Below are positions 39,006 through 49,003 of a stretch of 64,000 nucleotides of DNA, in pieces. Source of the DNA: Picochlorum sp. 'celeri' (Eukaryota > Chlorophyta > Trebouxiophyceae); the NCBI GenBank assembly GCA_010909725.1, contig JAACMV010000024.1:248001-312000 (forward strand). Reading direction: 5' to 3'. Each line of letters begins with the position of its first letter. Within the stretch, counting starts at the first letter, position 1. Made by a program: the position numbers and the translations under genes. The notes under the pieces are model-generated. The model was not told where the DNA came from and made no database searches. It saw nothing but the letters and a program-made list of their open reading frames with translations.

Positions 39006-40247
39006 ATGGTGGCAGAGGTCAGTACAAATTTGAAACATATTCTAGCCTGTTCCTTGGTCCTAGCCTGTTGCTGTTCTGGTGCTCGCGCACAATCTCGTAT
39101 GACCATTGAAGAGGAGAGAGATGTTCCAGAATTCACAGGAGTAGCAGTATATGCACCCTTTACTGTTCTAGTCTCCCCGCAAGCGGATGCATACCGTGTT
39201 GTACTCAAAGCAGAGAAGAGCATCCTTAACATTCTTGACACATCAGTGGATGCAAATGGGACGCTGTCCATTACAGCAGAAGGAAACTTTTCCACCAACT
39301 ATGAGGTTCAGATTACGGTCTTTATGCCAGCAGACTCGTTGACGTCGCTCGCATCCTATGGCCCTCTTGCCGACCTGATTGTTCAAGCTCCAAGTTTGAC
39401 AGTTAACAATCTCAGGATTGAGACTGGCTTGTCGTCGCGGCGAGTGTATCTAGGAAACTGTACCATTTTGGGTGAGCTGGAAATATATGACAACTCTGGG
39501 AGGAGTTTTATAGTTGTGGAAGGAGAGATTAATAGGGCTGTCATTGTCTCAGGTCGTGGGCTGGGATCACGGTCCATCATTCACCTCGAGCATGTTCTTG
39601 AGTCTGTGCAGGTCGATCTGACCGGAACGATGAATCTATACGTCGGTCAAGGCCCGGGTTCCGTCATTACAGGTCAAAATACTGGCATCAATTCTAAAAT
39701 ATACTACTCAAATGGGACATGCGAGGTGGCTCGCTGTACAGAGAAGCCAGACTACAGCATCTCATCATCAGTCCCTACCCTGGACTGGACCTGTGGTCTT
39801 CGAGGAAAAGGGTCATTCACGCCCGCGAACGACGATGGTGCCATCGTGGCGCTTGAAGTCATGTCTGTTGGTGGATTCAATAGGAATGGCATGAATGAGC
39901 GAGCTGCCTCCAGCCTTGGAGCTAGATCACAGGATGGCATGAGCTTTTCTCATGGGGCTGCATCCCGGTCTGGATCAAGTGCCACGGCGACCGCAACATC
40001 AATGTCCTCATCGACATCTGCGGCTTCCTCTTCAGTATCTGTATCGGTTACTAGAGGTAGGGAACAGACCACAGAAACGACAACATCGGTGGGCATTGAT
40101 GGTCACAATGAGAGATCAACAGCCAGAGACATGGGGAGTGCCAATATTGTTCCACCGTCACTCATGCAGGCTGTCATACTGAGAAATACCACATCGAATG
40201 ATACAGTTGCGAGTATTACAACGATTCCATGTTTATCGGACCAATAA
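39006..40247 (+). CDS. Secreted GIN-domain (DUF2807) protein with Ser/Thr-rich tail
   Basis: 413 aa, intronless. A signal peptide (ILACSLVLACCCSGARAQ) precedes a beta-helical GIN/DUF2807 domain (about 40-235): DVPEFTGVAVYAPFTVLVSP, YRVVLKAEKSILNILDTSV, DSLTSLASYGPLADLIV and a run of short beta-strand repeats. This putative head domain is chiefly bacterial. After a Cys-containing segment (TCEVARC, DWTCGLRG) comes a Ser/Ala/Thr-rich region that would be heavily O-glycosylated, and a C-terminal hydrophobic stretch. It is likely a cell-surface or extracellular-matrix protein; function is unknown. Confidence 0.75.
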   Translation: MVAEVSTNLKHILACSLVLACCCSGARAQSRMTIEEERDVPEFTGVAVYAPFTVLVSPQADAYRVVLKAEKSILNILDTSVDANGTLSITAEGNFSTNYEVQITVFMPADSLTSLASYGPLADLIVQAPSLTVNNLRIETGLSSRRVYLGNCTILGELEIYDNSGRSFIVVEGEINRAVIVSGRGLGSRSIIHLEHVLESVQVDLTGTMNLYVGQGPGSVITGQNTGINSKIYYSNGTCEVARCTEKPDYSISSSVPTLDWTCGLRGKGSFTPANDDGAIVALEVMSVGGFNRNGMNERAASSLGARSQDGMSFSHGAASRSGSSATATATSMSSSTSAASSSVSVSVTRGREQTTETTTSVGIDGHNERSTARDMGSANIVPPSLMQAVILRNTTSNDTVASITTIPCLSDQ

Positions 40248-40275
40248 TAAATAAGTTAAGAATAATTGAGAAACA

Positions 40276-41661
40276 TCACCGATCAGCATCACATGCCTGC
40301 ATGGCCCATGAAACAAGATCCGTCATCTGGTGAGACTCGCGTTTTTCAACTCGGAAGTCTTTAGACGACGTGACCCATAACAGAACTGCGACAGATCTCA
40401 ACCGTCTCAGCAGGTCCTCATCCACGTTGTCGGCACCCCCTTGCCTTTCAATAATGTGATCCAGAACCATCCAGATTGGCTTGACATGCACATGATTCCG
40501 GGGCCAACATATTTTGAGAAGGACCTCCAAGCCGTCAAGAACACTGGATTGTAATTCCACATGTAATGCTTGTAACCATTCGAGAAGCACTGGGTACAGA
40601 CGAGATGTGTACTGCATGATTGATATTCCAATGCATGAAAAGCAACCCTTGAGAGAATCCATCCATTGCTGAGCGAATATGAGCGATTGTTGATTTTTCA
40701 CCGCCTGAGTAATAGCCTCTTCCAATAGAACCGAATGATGCCTAGGAGAAACTTCCAACAGCTTCCCCACTGCTGCATATGTTGCTTCCCAGCATCTCTC
40801 ATCATTTGCCACCATGCTAGATTTCAAGATGGACACCAGGTTTTCCAGCAACAATGTATTGCTTTTCATAGCACTGTTCCCAGATATTCCCATGACTAGA
40901 ATGTAATACAATGCCAGCAACGATACATTTCTAACGCGCTCTGATACATCATTGCATCCCAAAGCTATGGTTCTCATCATGACTATTCTTTCATCATCTC
41001 GCAAATTCGCATACGACCACTTCTGGCACAGCCAAACGAATACTGTAGCACTCAAGACTCTTTCCCATTCGGAAGGACCATTGTATGACTCTAAAGAGAC
41101 GGATACCGCGGATGCCTCTTGAAACTCTGTGTGTGCAATCACCACATCAGAAACACATTCTAGTATATCTGGCATTGCGCAGTCTATCAATGCCTCCATG
41201 AACGACACACTATTGCAAGACATTACTATATCAGATATCTGTGTCACGAGTTCAGCAACTTCAGAGTCATCTATCCAAGAGTATTCAGTGCACAGTTCTT
41301 GTCCCCCATGCAATGCAACAACATGCACTAAAATATCCAGACCCAGCCGGATGACATCATCCTCTATCTCTTCCACAGGCATCTCAATCTTCGTTCTACG
41401 CTTGATTTGAAAGATACTGGAGCCATATTCACTCCGGGCCCTCGTCATGACGTGAAGCAACTCTTGCACCTTGTCCTTGTAGTCCTTTGAGAAGGACGCT
41501 CGGCGTGCTTCGTCGTGAGTCCTTTTGCCATCATGATCTTTTAGAGATTGTACTTCTTGCCCTAAAATGTCGAATTCTGCATTATATCCCGTGAGATCTG
41601 GCGGACACCGTAAAAAGGACACGAGAGATTCAATATGTTCTTGGAATGCTTCTTCTTCCAT
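40276..41661 (-). CDS. HEAT/ARM-type helical repeat protein, TTI2-like
   Basis: A 461-aa intronless alpha-helical protein. The C-terminal half has the pattern of TELO2-interacting protein 2 (TTI2), with helices like SSIMQYTSRLYPVLLEWLQA-type, QSSVLDGLEVLLKICWPRNH and a terminal segment LRSVAVLLWVTS. TTI2 is part of the TTT complex that, with R2TP (containing RuvB-like proteins), matures PIKK kinases. RVB2 is also encoded in this window, though 40 kb away. The assignment rests on overall resemblance rather than diagnostic residues; another ARM/HEAT scaffold remains possible. Confidence 0.5.
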   Translation of the reverse strand: MEEEAFQEHIESLVSFLRCPPDLTGYNAEFDILGQEVQSLKDHDGKRTHDEARRASFSKDYKDKVQELLHVMTRARSEYGSSIFQIKRRTKIEMPVEEIEDDVIRLGLDILVHVVALHGGQELCTEYSWIDDSEVAELVTQISDIVMSCNSVSFMEALIDCAMPDILECVSDVVIAHTEFQEASAVSVSLESYNGPSEWERVLSATVFVWLCQKWSYANLRDDERIVMMRTIALGCNDVSERVRNVSLLALYYILVMGISGNSAMKSNTLLLENLVSILKSSMVANDERCWEATYAAVGKLLEVSPRHHSVLLEEAITQAVKNQQSLIFAQQWMDSLKGCFSCIGISIMQYTSRLYPVLLEWLQALHVELQSSVLDGLEVLLKICWPRNHVHVKPIWMVLDHIIERQGGADNVDEDLLRRLRSVAVLLWVTSSKDFRVEKRESHQMTDLVSWAMQACDADR

Positions 41662-42057
41662 AACGACAAGAGGCCCTCTGAAGACATGTTACTCTCTCGT
41701 TTGAAATTACATTTACCTACTAAATTCCGCAGCACATGCCATGAAATGATCCGCTCTGGACGCATGTTGACAAAATATTTCTTAAATGAGATATTATGTA
41801 AGATTTTGAGATCTCTGTTGCATCATCAGGCACACATCTCTGTGAGAGTCTACAAGACGTCAAACCAATACCCCAGCCGAATAGCAATAATAATGGCAAC
41901 TTTTGCAGGCAAAACGTGACAGTCACGTGTAACTGAGGATCGAATAAGCGCAAGCGATAGTTTTTCGTTGGCAGTTGGTTGGGAAAAGCACACCTCCAAA
42001 TCACACGCTATTCTTTCGGGTAGCCCTATACGGTCACAATATTCACAAATTACAAGT
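41662..42057. promoter_or_regulatory. Divergent intergenic region
   Basis: A 396-bp region between the TTI2-like (minus) and TPPP-like (plus) start codons. The frame of the plus gene is open back to 41968 but lacks an ATG before 42058, so an upstream non-coding leader is assumed. Nothing else was recognised. Confidence 0.4.
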
Positions 42058-43515
42058 ATGGAAGGAGTACATTCGATGCGTAGATCGATACATGTGGATA
42101 TTCCACAAGACCAGCAGTGCTGTGACGCAACTCCAACTGCTACCTTTGGTTCACAGTACGCGATCACTGAGGATGAATACAGAATATTTCAGTCTTATGA
42201 TTTAAATAAGAATGGGAGGTTAGAGATTGACGAGTTTCAGGCATGTATGAAGGATTTAGGTATACTAGGTGGTGGCAGGCGTCCTGGAGAGGTTCGAGAT
42301 GTGGTTGTCGCGACGTTTGCATCCCTTGATACCCGGAAGAAGAATGCACTATGTATTGAAGATTTCATTGAATGGTATCGACGGGCAAATGCCCCAAAGT
42401 TGGAGGATGTTTTGGTGGAAGAGAGCCCTCAGGCTCTCAGTGCTCTCAGGGAAGCCTTCTTGAAATGGTCCATGTTTGGAAATAGGGATGCGACAAAGAT
42501 GTCTGATGATGTGATGATGACGAGTTTTGCGTGGATGAAGCTATGCAGAGATTGTGGGCTGGTGTCAAAGTCTGCATCTAGGAAGAAGTGCATTGACAGC
42601 ACAGAAGCAGACTTGATCTTTGCAAAGGTCAAGGCGAGAGGCAAGAGGAAAATATGCTTCTCTCAGTTTATCGATGCAGTGGGTCTGGTAGCAGAAAAGT
42701 CGGGAAGGCATGTGATGCATGTTATTGATGCGATTCTTGCAGCACAAGGTCCAGTCCTGAATGGCACAGTTGTTTCTGTGCCAGTATATTCTCCACGCTC
42801 TGTACGAAGCAGTATTGAAAGTTTTAGGTCAAGTTACAGTAATGGATCGATTTTCAGTCATCATAAGAAAAGTCCAGTCGAAGTATCGTCGCATAGCCGC
42901 CTGCGCTCTCCTCTCACTGACAATAACAATACCCCAGACAAAATGTTCATGGGGTCCTCTCCAAAAAGCAACCTGACTGGATGTCCAACCAAAGAAAAAC
43001 CTACCAGTATCACTCAAGAATTAGACCTTGATGATATGAATTCGGAAAAGCTTCTAGAGATGTATGGCAAGTATGCCAGTTTTGGTGGGCGAAGGAAATC
43101 TCTGCCAACAACTGCTGGAGATGGTAACACAACAATCCCAGCGATACAAATGCCAATGGATAGTAAACAGTTTTCGAAACTGTGTCGAGAGTCTGGATTA
43201 TGCCAGGGAGCTCACGATGGCGTCAAGATTGATCTCATCTTTACCAAAGCACTGACATCAAAAGCCAGAAGGCTCATGTTTGAAGACTTTCTTGTTGCCC
43301 TCTCCATGCTCGCAGTGGAAAAGAAGATGCCAGAAAAACAAGTGTTCAACATGGTGTGTGAAAGCCAAGGTCCACAGACAAACACATCTCCGGCAGAGTT
43401 TGTCCGCTTGCATGACGAACCATCCATGTACACTGGGGTCTATGCCAGGGGAGGTCCAGACCCTACCCAGCGCACAAGCTTTGACTTGCAGTCATTATTG
43501 CGACGTGAGATGTAA
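42058..43515 (+). CDS. EF-hand plus double p25-alpha (TPPP-like) protein
   Basis: 485 aa from the ATG at 42058. An N-terminal EF-hand pair (ITEDEYRIFQSYDLNKNGRL, with loop DLNKNGRLEIDE) suggests calcium control. Two p25-alpha/TPPP units follow. Unit one (about 150-230) has FAWMKLCRDCGLVSK, STEADLIFAKVKARGKRKIC and FSQFIDAVGLVAEKSG. Unit two (about 340-440) has YASFGGRRK, SKQFSKLCRESGLCQGAH and KIDLIFTKALTSKARRLMFE. The end YTGVYARGGPDPTQRTSFD resembles the TPPP C-terminal block. p25-alpha proteins bundle tubulin and occur mainly in flagellated organisms. The EF-hand/p25 combination makes a cytoskeletal, possibly axonemal, calcium sensor likely (inference). The Ser-rich linker may be phosphorylated. 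Confidence 0.8.
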   Translation: MEGVHSMRRSIHVDIPQDQQCCDATPTATFGSQYAITEDEYRIFQSYDLNKNGRLEIDEFQACMKDLGILGGGRRPGEVRDVVVATFASLDTRKKNALCIEDFIEWYRRANAPKLEDVLVEESPQALSALREAFLKWSMFGNRDATKMSDDVMMTSFAWMKLCRDCGLVSKSASRKKCIDSTEADLIFAKVKARGKRKICFSQFIDAVGLVAEKSGRHVMHVIDAILAAQGPVLNGTVVSVPVYSPRSVRSSIESFRSSYSNGSIFSHHKKSPVEVSSHSRLRSPLTDNNNTPDKMFMGSSPKSNLTGCPTKEKPTSITQELDLDDMNSEKLLEMYGKYASFGGRRKSLPTTAGDGNTTIPAIQMPMDSKQFSKLCRESGLCQGAHDGVKIDLIFTKALTSKARRLMFEDFLVALSMLAVEKKMPEKQVFNMVCESQGPQTNTSPAEFVRLHDEPSMYTGVYARGGPDPTQRTSFDLQSLLRREM

Positions 43516-43576
43516 TAAGTATATACAATAATGTATATTTAAAGCATTTCTTTCTCAATTGAGTATTACATATATA

Positions 43577-44341
43577 CTACGCCATGGTCTTCAACACATG
43601 GGCATCCTCCTCTGCCAAGTAGTCTGAAAACTCATCTGGAGCAACCCATGCATGATCTTCAACATCTGGAGACGCCAACACCGGCGCACCCTGAATCAGC
43701 TGACATCTATGATAAAATAACATTCTTTTCTCCCCATCACCATCTCCTGAACTGGTATGCGCCGCGGGAGTATTCCCAATGAAATAGTGCTGGTACGCTC
43801 CACCAGTCCCCTCCGCCAGTGCCCTCTCTGCCGCCGATCGAGACGTATCATCATCCCCAATCACAGACTTCAAAAATCCCCATTGACCATTCTTCTTCAC
43901 CAGTAAGAACAATCGCTGATCAAGCCTGCGCCGAAGGCTCTTCCTATCACCAGTTGTATCTGCCAGTGTTTCTCGAGGGGCAGGCTCCCACGTCGAACTA
44001 CTCTCCTCAGAGCCCTCTGACTTGGCACCCTCCGTCAGCTTACTAGGAAGAGTCTTGAATGTCTTGGAATTGAATTCCTCCTGCCAGTCCCGGTATTCCT
44101 TCTCCCACTGGGGCATCTCTGGCATGAGAACTGGGAGTCTCTCAAGGCACGCACAAGCCGATGCAACAGGACTCTTCTCTGGCACATCTGAAGACATGTA
44201 TTTCACATTTACGGCGTTGAATTGCTGACTAACGTTCTCATCTACTCTGCTACTCTCAAACAGTGCTCGACCAACAGTGCTGCTCAGAAGCGATGCTGTT
44301 GTTGTCGAGGATATCCTCGACAGAGCCAACGCTCTCGACAT
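43577..44341 (-). CDS. MRPL46: Mitochondrial large-ribosomal-subunit protein mL46
   Basis: 254 aa, intronless. An N-terminal Ser/Arg-rich presequence (MSRALALSRISSTTTASLLS) precedes the L46 N-terminal block (ACACLERLPVLMPEMPQWEKEY). The Nudix-like fold follows, without catalytic Nudix residues: RLFLLVKKNGQWGFLKSVI-like, SRSAAERALAEGTGG, HYFIGNTPAAH, FYHRCQLIQGAP and EDHAWVAPDEFSDYL. mL46 is a structural component of mitoribosomes. A TAGTAGTAATAAT tract lies directly before the ATG. It is divergent from the S41-like gene. Confidence 0.88.
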   Translation of the reverse strand: MSRALALSRISSTTTASLLSSTVGRALFESSRVDENVSQQFNAVNVKYMSSDVPEKSPVASACACLERLPVLMPEMPQWEKEYRDWQEEFNSKTFKTLPSKLTEGAKSEGSEESSSTWEPAPRETLADTTGDRKSLRRRLDQRLFLLVKKNGQWGFLKSVIGDDDTSRSAAERALAEGTGGAYQHYFIGNTPAAHTSSGDGDGEKRMLFYHRCQLIQGAPVLASPDVEDHAWVAPDEFSDYLAEEDAHVLKTMA

Positions 44342-44484
44342 GGTATTATTACTACTATGTGTAAATTTTATTATTGTAGGAGATCAGATCAATCAGATTA
44401 GCACCGTCCACTGTAGGTCTATATGTGCCTGCCTTGAAAAAAACAAGGATGAATACTGGCTTAATTAGAACATTAAATATCAGC

Positions 44485-44502
44485 GCGGATCCGCATCCGG
44501 AT
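44485..44502. promoter_or_regulatory. Two abutting perfect palindromes
   Basis: GCGGATCCGC (44485-44494) is immediately followed by ATCCGGAT (44495-44502), both perfect palindromes. They lie in the 290-bp divergent region between mL46 and the S41-like gene, GC-rich against an AT-rich background. Confidence 0.4.
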
Positions 44503-44631
44503 GTATGGGCGCTCTGGATTACCCAACCCTCCTAACATCAGACACACATCCATGATAACGACCTATTCTCTTTAGCAGTAGCAGATACACCATATTAAAA
44601 AAATTCTTTGGTATTGATGAAATTTTGAAAG

Positions 44632-47166
44632 ATGAGGCAGATTGACAATGTTCCTACGAGGGTCAAGTGTCTTTCCGCGTTTGTCCTTGTTGCTCAAATT
44701 ATAGCAGCTAGCGGGTCTATGCTTGATATTTCTACTCATCATCAGCGTGCAATTCTTGAAACAAAAGCAACTAATGAGTGCTTTAAAGAGGGATATTTGG
44801 AGAATGTTGATGCGGAAGGCAACCTGTTGTTTCGAATTGTCAAATTGCCTTCTGCTATTGCGTGTCTGGAGCAAGTCACGTTGGATACAGCCATGACGGT
44901 GCAAATGTTGACATCAATAAATGGGTTATTCGATGCAAACTATGCCTTTTATGACTATGCGAGGGATGCTCCGGATTCGTCTCCACTGAACAATCCCTTG
45001 GACTGGGCAATTTACAACGGGTCGAGTGGGGGTCAAGTTGATTTCAGCAGTGAGTTTGGCAAATTGATTGAACGAGTTGAACGTGATGGTGCAAATCTGT
45101 TTACGACATTGGAGATGTGTGATATCATAGCCAAGGCCAGAGACGCTCACACTGACAATCCACTGACATTTGTCAACAATGGTGTCTTGGCAGGCACGGG
45201 GTTGGTGCTCTTGGACACGGACGAGATTGACAAACTCAAACAAAATAACTCAGATCCCTTGCCTAGACGATATTTGTCACTTGAAGAGGTGAATGGAGAT
45301 GTGTCGATGATTCAAGTATATCCTGCCTCGGGCACAAAGGAAGTGATCAAACGCATTGATGGGGTGGATGCAATGGGCTTTATGGAAGACTTGGTATCCA
45401 ACACAGCTTTAAGGACTGTCAGCAATTTCAAGGCGAGTGGGTCGAGAATGCAGAGTTTTTTAAAGGCTCTAAGGGAAGATCCGCCCTATGTTTTTGAGAT
45501 ATTCAGTGTATTTGACTTTAGAAATCTCCCAGAATGCATGAATGTTGAGTTTGAGAATGGATCAACAACACAATGGTGCTTTGCTGTATTCGTTCCTGGA
45601 AACCTAGCAAACAAAACAGTGGAGGAGATTATCAATGATGCAAATACCATTCCCAAAGATGGTCCCTATGAGATATTCCAGGGGGCTATCAATGAAGCTG
45701 TTGAGTCGAGGCTGGTATCAGACTTTCCTCTGGAGGAATCTCGTGATACTACTGACGATACACCGACATCAACTGACTCACGACAATCTGAAGAGGCTCC
45801 AAATCCTTTGAATTGGACATATTTCCGTGCCACGGATCAGGCCATTATCAGCATGTTTGGGAATGATATTCTATTTGCCATCACCAGTGTTGATGATGCC
45901 ACTGTTCTGAAATTCGATGGATTCAAGCTGGACAACGTCACAGCGATTGCTGAATATTGCAAAGCAATTTATGACTTTGCAGAGAATACCGGAAGTACAA
46001 AGCTCATTGTAGATCTTACCAATAATGGAGGGGGCCGGACTAACCAAGCGTATGCCATGACACAGTGTTTGTACCCAAAAATCACGTTCCGTCAACTTAG
46101 TATCCCATACACAAAGAGAATTTCGCAAGTGGTGCAGCTGAATGAAAATCTCTTGAAAGCAGGGGATGCTGTTATCGACGCTTTGGACACCTTTGACGTT
46201 GCAGATGTTCTGAATTTGGACATTGACACAACCATTGACATGCTCAAAACAGTCCGCAACATTCACAAAGGTCTTGTTGTGCTCTCCACAGGGTCTCCGA
46301 GCCAGCTCGATTACAAACGAGATGTCACAACATTATCTCTCATACTTGAGGAAGTCATGAGGGAAAGACATGTGAGGTCATCCTTTGTGCCAATCCTTTT
46401 GGAGCTGATGAAGAACACATGGCTTGATACTATCCAAGCGACAAATAGCCCAGCATCCTTTGGCTCGGCATCATTCACAACCGTTATCCAGGGAGGAAAA
46501 TCAGTGAAAATTGCTACTGACTTTGCAATCTTAGACCCCCAAAGCTATGTGACGTTTCAATCTGCAATGGACGGGAGAACACCACCATTTCAGTCATATG
46601 TTATAATGGGCAATGGTCTGGGTGGCAGCTCATCCGCCCTCTTTGAGTTTGGCACCTTGCAGTACTCATATTTCAACCCTGATGTTGTTCCTGCAACTGG
46701 GGTCACCTATGGCTGCTCAGGAAACAAAGAGACGTGTCCAATCAATCAATACCCAGGTGGATCCGTGAATGCTGGGCCGAATGAAAACATGAGAATGTAC
46801 TTTGCTGTTGGAAAAGGCCTCGCTCTGGGTGAGATGGTTGCATCCTTGTTCAAGATTGCTGGCGATGATATCGACCCAGAAGTGGCTGGCATCGGAGAGG
46901 AGTACATCAATGCAGTAAACCAGTATTCACTTTCTGTTCCGACACCTCCCATGACGGCAACCTCTGCCTATTCAGATTTCAAATTCGCCTTCTTATCAGC
47001 AATGACCAAGATTGCAGGAGATGAAAGTATCCCCGTAGAGTACTTTGACATCCCACCAAAGGAGTATATACCATATTGGCCAGCATGGCATAGAATCAGC
47101 AATAATCTCTATACCACTGATGCCATTCTTCCAGTTTATCAGGCCATTGCGAATGAATCCTACTAA
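44632..47166 (+). CDS. Secreted peptidase S41-like (CPAF/tail-specific-protease fold) protein
   Basis: 844 aa, intronless. A hydrophobic N-terminal segment (CLSAFVLVAQIIAASGSML) is probably a signal peptide. The N-terminal third contains CDIIAKARDAHTDNPLTFVN, like the substrate-recognition part of S41 proteins. A PDZ-like stretch follows (YLSLEEVNGDVSMIQVYPAS, IKRIDGVDAMGFMEDL). The S41 core has GSTKLIVDLTNNGGGRTNQA, resembling the conserved D-x-x-N-x-GG strand of CtpA/CPAF peptidases. The catalytic Ser could not be fixed with confidence. Fungal and protist secreted S41-like proteins share this arrangement. It is predicted to act outside the cell or in the endomembrane lumen; activity is unproven. 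Confidence 0.75.
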   Translation: MRQIDNVPTRVKCLSAFVLVAQIIAASGSMLDISTHHQRAILETKATNECFKEGYLENVDAEGNLLFRIVKLPSAIACLEQVTLDTAMTVQMLTSINGLFDANYAFYDYARDAPDSSPLNNPLDWAIYNGSSGGQVDFSSEFGKLIERVERDGANLFTTLEMCDIIAKARDAHTDNPLTFVNNGVLAGTGLVLLDTDEIDKLKQNNSDPLPRRYLSLEEVNGDVSMIQVYPASGTKEVIKRIDGVDAMGFMEDLVSNTALRTVSNFKASGSRMQSFLKALREDPPYVFEIFSVFDFRNLPECMNVEFENGSTTQWCFAVFVPGNLANKTVEEIINDANTIPKDGPYEIFQGAINEAVESRLVSDFPLEESRDTTDDTPTSTDSRQSEEAPNPLNWTYFRATDQAIISMFGNDILFAITSVDDATVLKFDGFKLDNVTAIAEYCKAIYDFAENTGSTKLIVDLTNNGGGRTNQAYAMTQCLYPKITFRQLSIPYTKRISQVVQLNENLLKAGDAVIDALDTFDVADVLNLDIDTTIDMLKTVRNIHKGLVVLSTGSPSQLDYKRDVTTLSLILEEVMRERHVRSSFVPILLELMKNTWLDTIQATNSPASFGSASFTTVIQGGKSVKIATDFAILDPQSYVTFQSAMDGRTPPFQSYVIMGNGLGGSSSALFEFGTLQYSYFNPDVVPATGVTYGCSGNKETCPINQYPGGSVNAGPNENMRMYFAVGKGLALGEMVASLFKIAGDDIDPEVAGIGEEYINAVNQYSLSVPTPPMTATSAYSDFKFAFLSAMTKIAGDESIPVEYFDIPPKEYIPYWPAWHRISNNLYTTDAILPVYQAIANESY

Positions 47167-47238
47167 TCAGCAACGCGCCTTTCTTATTATTATTACTAGT
47201 ATATTCATTAAATTCTGTCTAACACAGTATACATCTCT

Positions 47239-48217
47239 ATGGCAAGCACGACAACCTGTGCCCAATTCGAGACGGGACACATGGACACAGTCCACGATGC
47301 CCAGTTTGACTATTACGGCAAACACGTAGCAACATGTTCCAGTGATAGACTTGTTAAAATCTTCTCAGTCACTGGTAACCAGGTATGGTGTTTGTAGTGG
47401 TGTATCTACAAAATTCCTGATGTTGGTTGTTGGTCGATCGTCGACTCTGGAATCATCACACATCTTTGATATCGTTCAGGTCAATCATATGGCTGATTTA
47501 GTTGGACACCAGGGCCCTGTGTGGGAAGTATCTTGGTGCCACCCGAGACACGGGTCTCTGTTGGCCAGTTGTGGGTTTGATGGATCCATCATGATATGGC
47601 AACAAAACACCCAGGGAGGGCAGTGGCAACAGATATATCAGACAGAGTCGAATGATGCGTCTGTGAATAGCATAGCATGGGCACCGTATGAATTAGGGTT
47701 GGTAGTTGCTGGTGCTACGGCAGATGGACGAATCATCATTGTGGAGAATACTGGAGGCACATGGGTGACCAGTACCATTCAGCATGCCCATCCAGTGGGG
47801 GCTACCGGCGTGAGTTGGGCTCCAGTGACGTCTTCATATCACGTGAGACGGTTGGCGACGTGTGGGTGTGATTCTACTGTGAAATTGTGGGTGTATGATG
47901 AAGCAAATCAGATGTGGAACCAGGATGGTGCTGCTCTTGTGGGTCATTCTGATTGGGTGAGGAGCGTTGAGTGGGCTCCGTCGGCGGGTTTGAGTGCAAC
48001 GCCATGCTTGGCATCGGCGGGAGAGGATGGTCAGGTGATTGTGTGGAAGCAGAGTGGGCAAGCAGAGTGGCGACAAACAACGGTGCATCGGTTTGGCACT
48101 CCAGTGTGGAAGGCACGTTGGTCTACCAATGGAAGCATCCTCTCTGTGACTGATGCGCAGCAGCATGTCAGCATGTGGAAGGAAGTATCGAATGGTGTAT
48201 GGAAAGAGGTGTCATGA
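47239..48217 (+). CDS. SEC13: COPII coat / nuclear-pore WD40 protein SEC13 (two exons)
   Basis: SEC13 pairs with SEC31 in COPII coats and with Nup145C/Nup96 in nuclear pores. Exon 1 (47239-47382) encodes the first blade: ETGHMDTVHDAQFDYYGKHV, then ATCSSDRLVKIFSV. A 97-nt intron leads in phase 0 to exon 2 (47480-48217): LVGHQGPVWEVSWCHPRHGS, LASCGFDGSIMIWQ, SIAWAPYELGL, GATGVSWAPVTS, LVGHSDWVRSVEWAP, LASAGEDGQVIVWK and FGTPVWKARWSTNG. Six blades give the open propeller of SEC13. The product is 293 aa. It begins only 72 bp downstream of the S41-like stop on the same strand. Confidence 0.95.
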
Positions 48218-48552
48218 TTGTGTATTGATATGTTGCTCATGTCATGTAATAGAATTGCATGAGTGAAACAAAAGTGTCAAGAAAAAATGCCACGTGGAGG
48301 ATTGGTCCATCCGAGAATTCGACATTCCAATGTCCTGACATTAATCTTTATTGTGTATTATTGTTGTGGTGAGGAAAGAATTTCTTATTGGCAGCCACAG
48401 TACTTGAAACAAAAGAGTTTTTTGTTGTTTGGTTCCAGTGAATTTCCAAGAAGAATACACAAAGGAACCAGAGCTACGACTGCTGCTGTGCTGGGACGTT
48501 CGTTGTGAGAACGACTTGTCTGATCTTTTTGGCAAAAAGATAGACGAGACTC
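48218..48552. other. Intergenic region SEC13 / Ser-rich gene
   Basis: A 335-bp region. A frame from ATG 48290 (MPRGGLVHPRIRHSN) to 48508 is open but shows no recognisable family, so it is not called. A CCACGTGG sequence lies at about 48292-48299. Confidence 0.35.
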
Positions 48553-48939
48553 ATGGGCTATAAAAGATACATCAGTATAGTAGTGGCGTTGGTGTTGCTC
48601 GTCACATGCCAAGGCGCTCCTTCTGCTGAGCAAGCGCCTGGGCCAGAGCCAGAGAGTGCTTGGTGTGTGGAGAAGAGGGGCATGTGCGCAGCGGGGTGCC
48701 AACAGTTTGGAAAAGAGTTGAGCAGGGTGTCTTTTGAATGTAGTGATTCGATTCGGAGTATGGTGCAAGCATCGACGTGTGTGTGCTTGGGGGCAGAGGA
48801 TCGTGTCTTGTCATCGAGTTCAGACTCGAGCGCGAAAGGTTTTGGCGTTGGTGGTGCATCTGCGGCGAGTAGTAGTTTTTCATCGTCTGCTTCTTCTTCT
48901 TCGTCATCATCATCAGATAGTAGTGACTTTGTTTTGTAA
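48553..48939 (+). CDS. Small secreted Cys/Ser-rich protein
   Basis: 128 aa. A signal peptide (MGYKRYISIVVALVLLVTCQ) is followed by a short Pro/Glu stretch. A Cys-containing domain of about 50 residues comes next: WCVEKRGMCAAGCQQFGKEL, SFECSDSI, ASTCVCLG. It has six cysteines, enough for three disulfides. The tail is almost pure Ser (SSFSSSASSSSSSSSDSSD), likely O-glycosylated. It resembles small algal or fungal cell-surface proteins in style, but no family was recognised. Confidence 0.6.
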   Translation: MGYKRYISIVVALVLLVTCQGAPSAEQAPGPEPESAWCVEKRGMCAAGCQQFGKELSRVSFECSDSIRSMVQASTCVCLGAEDRVLSSSSDSSAKGFGVGGASAASSSFSSSASSSSSSSSDSSDFVL

Positions 48940-49003
48940 AAGGCGTGACACTTGTAAAAAGTTTACTAGTACTAATAATAACAGTAATCTAGCCAGCAGC
49001 AGA

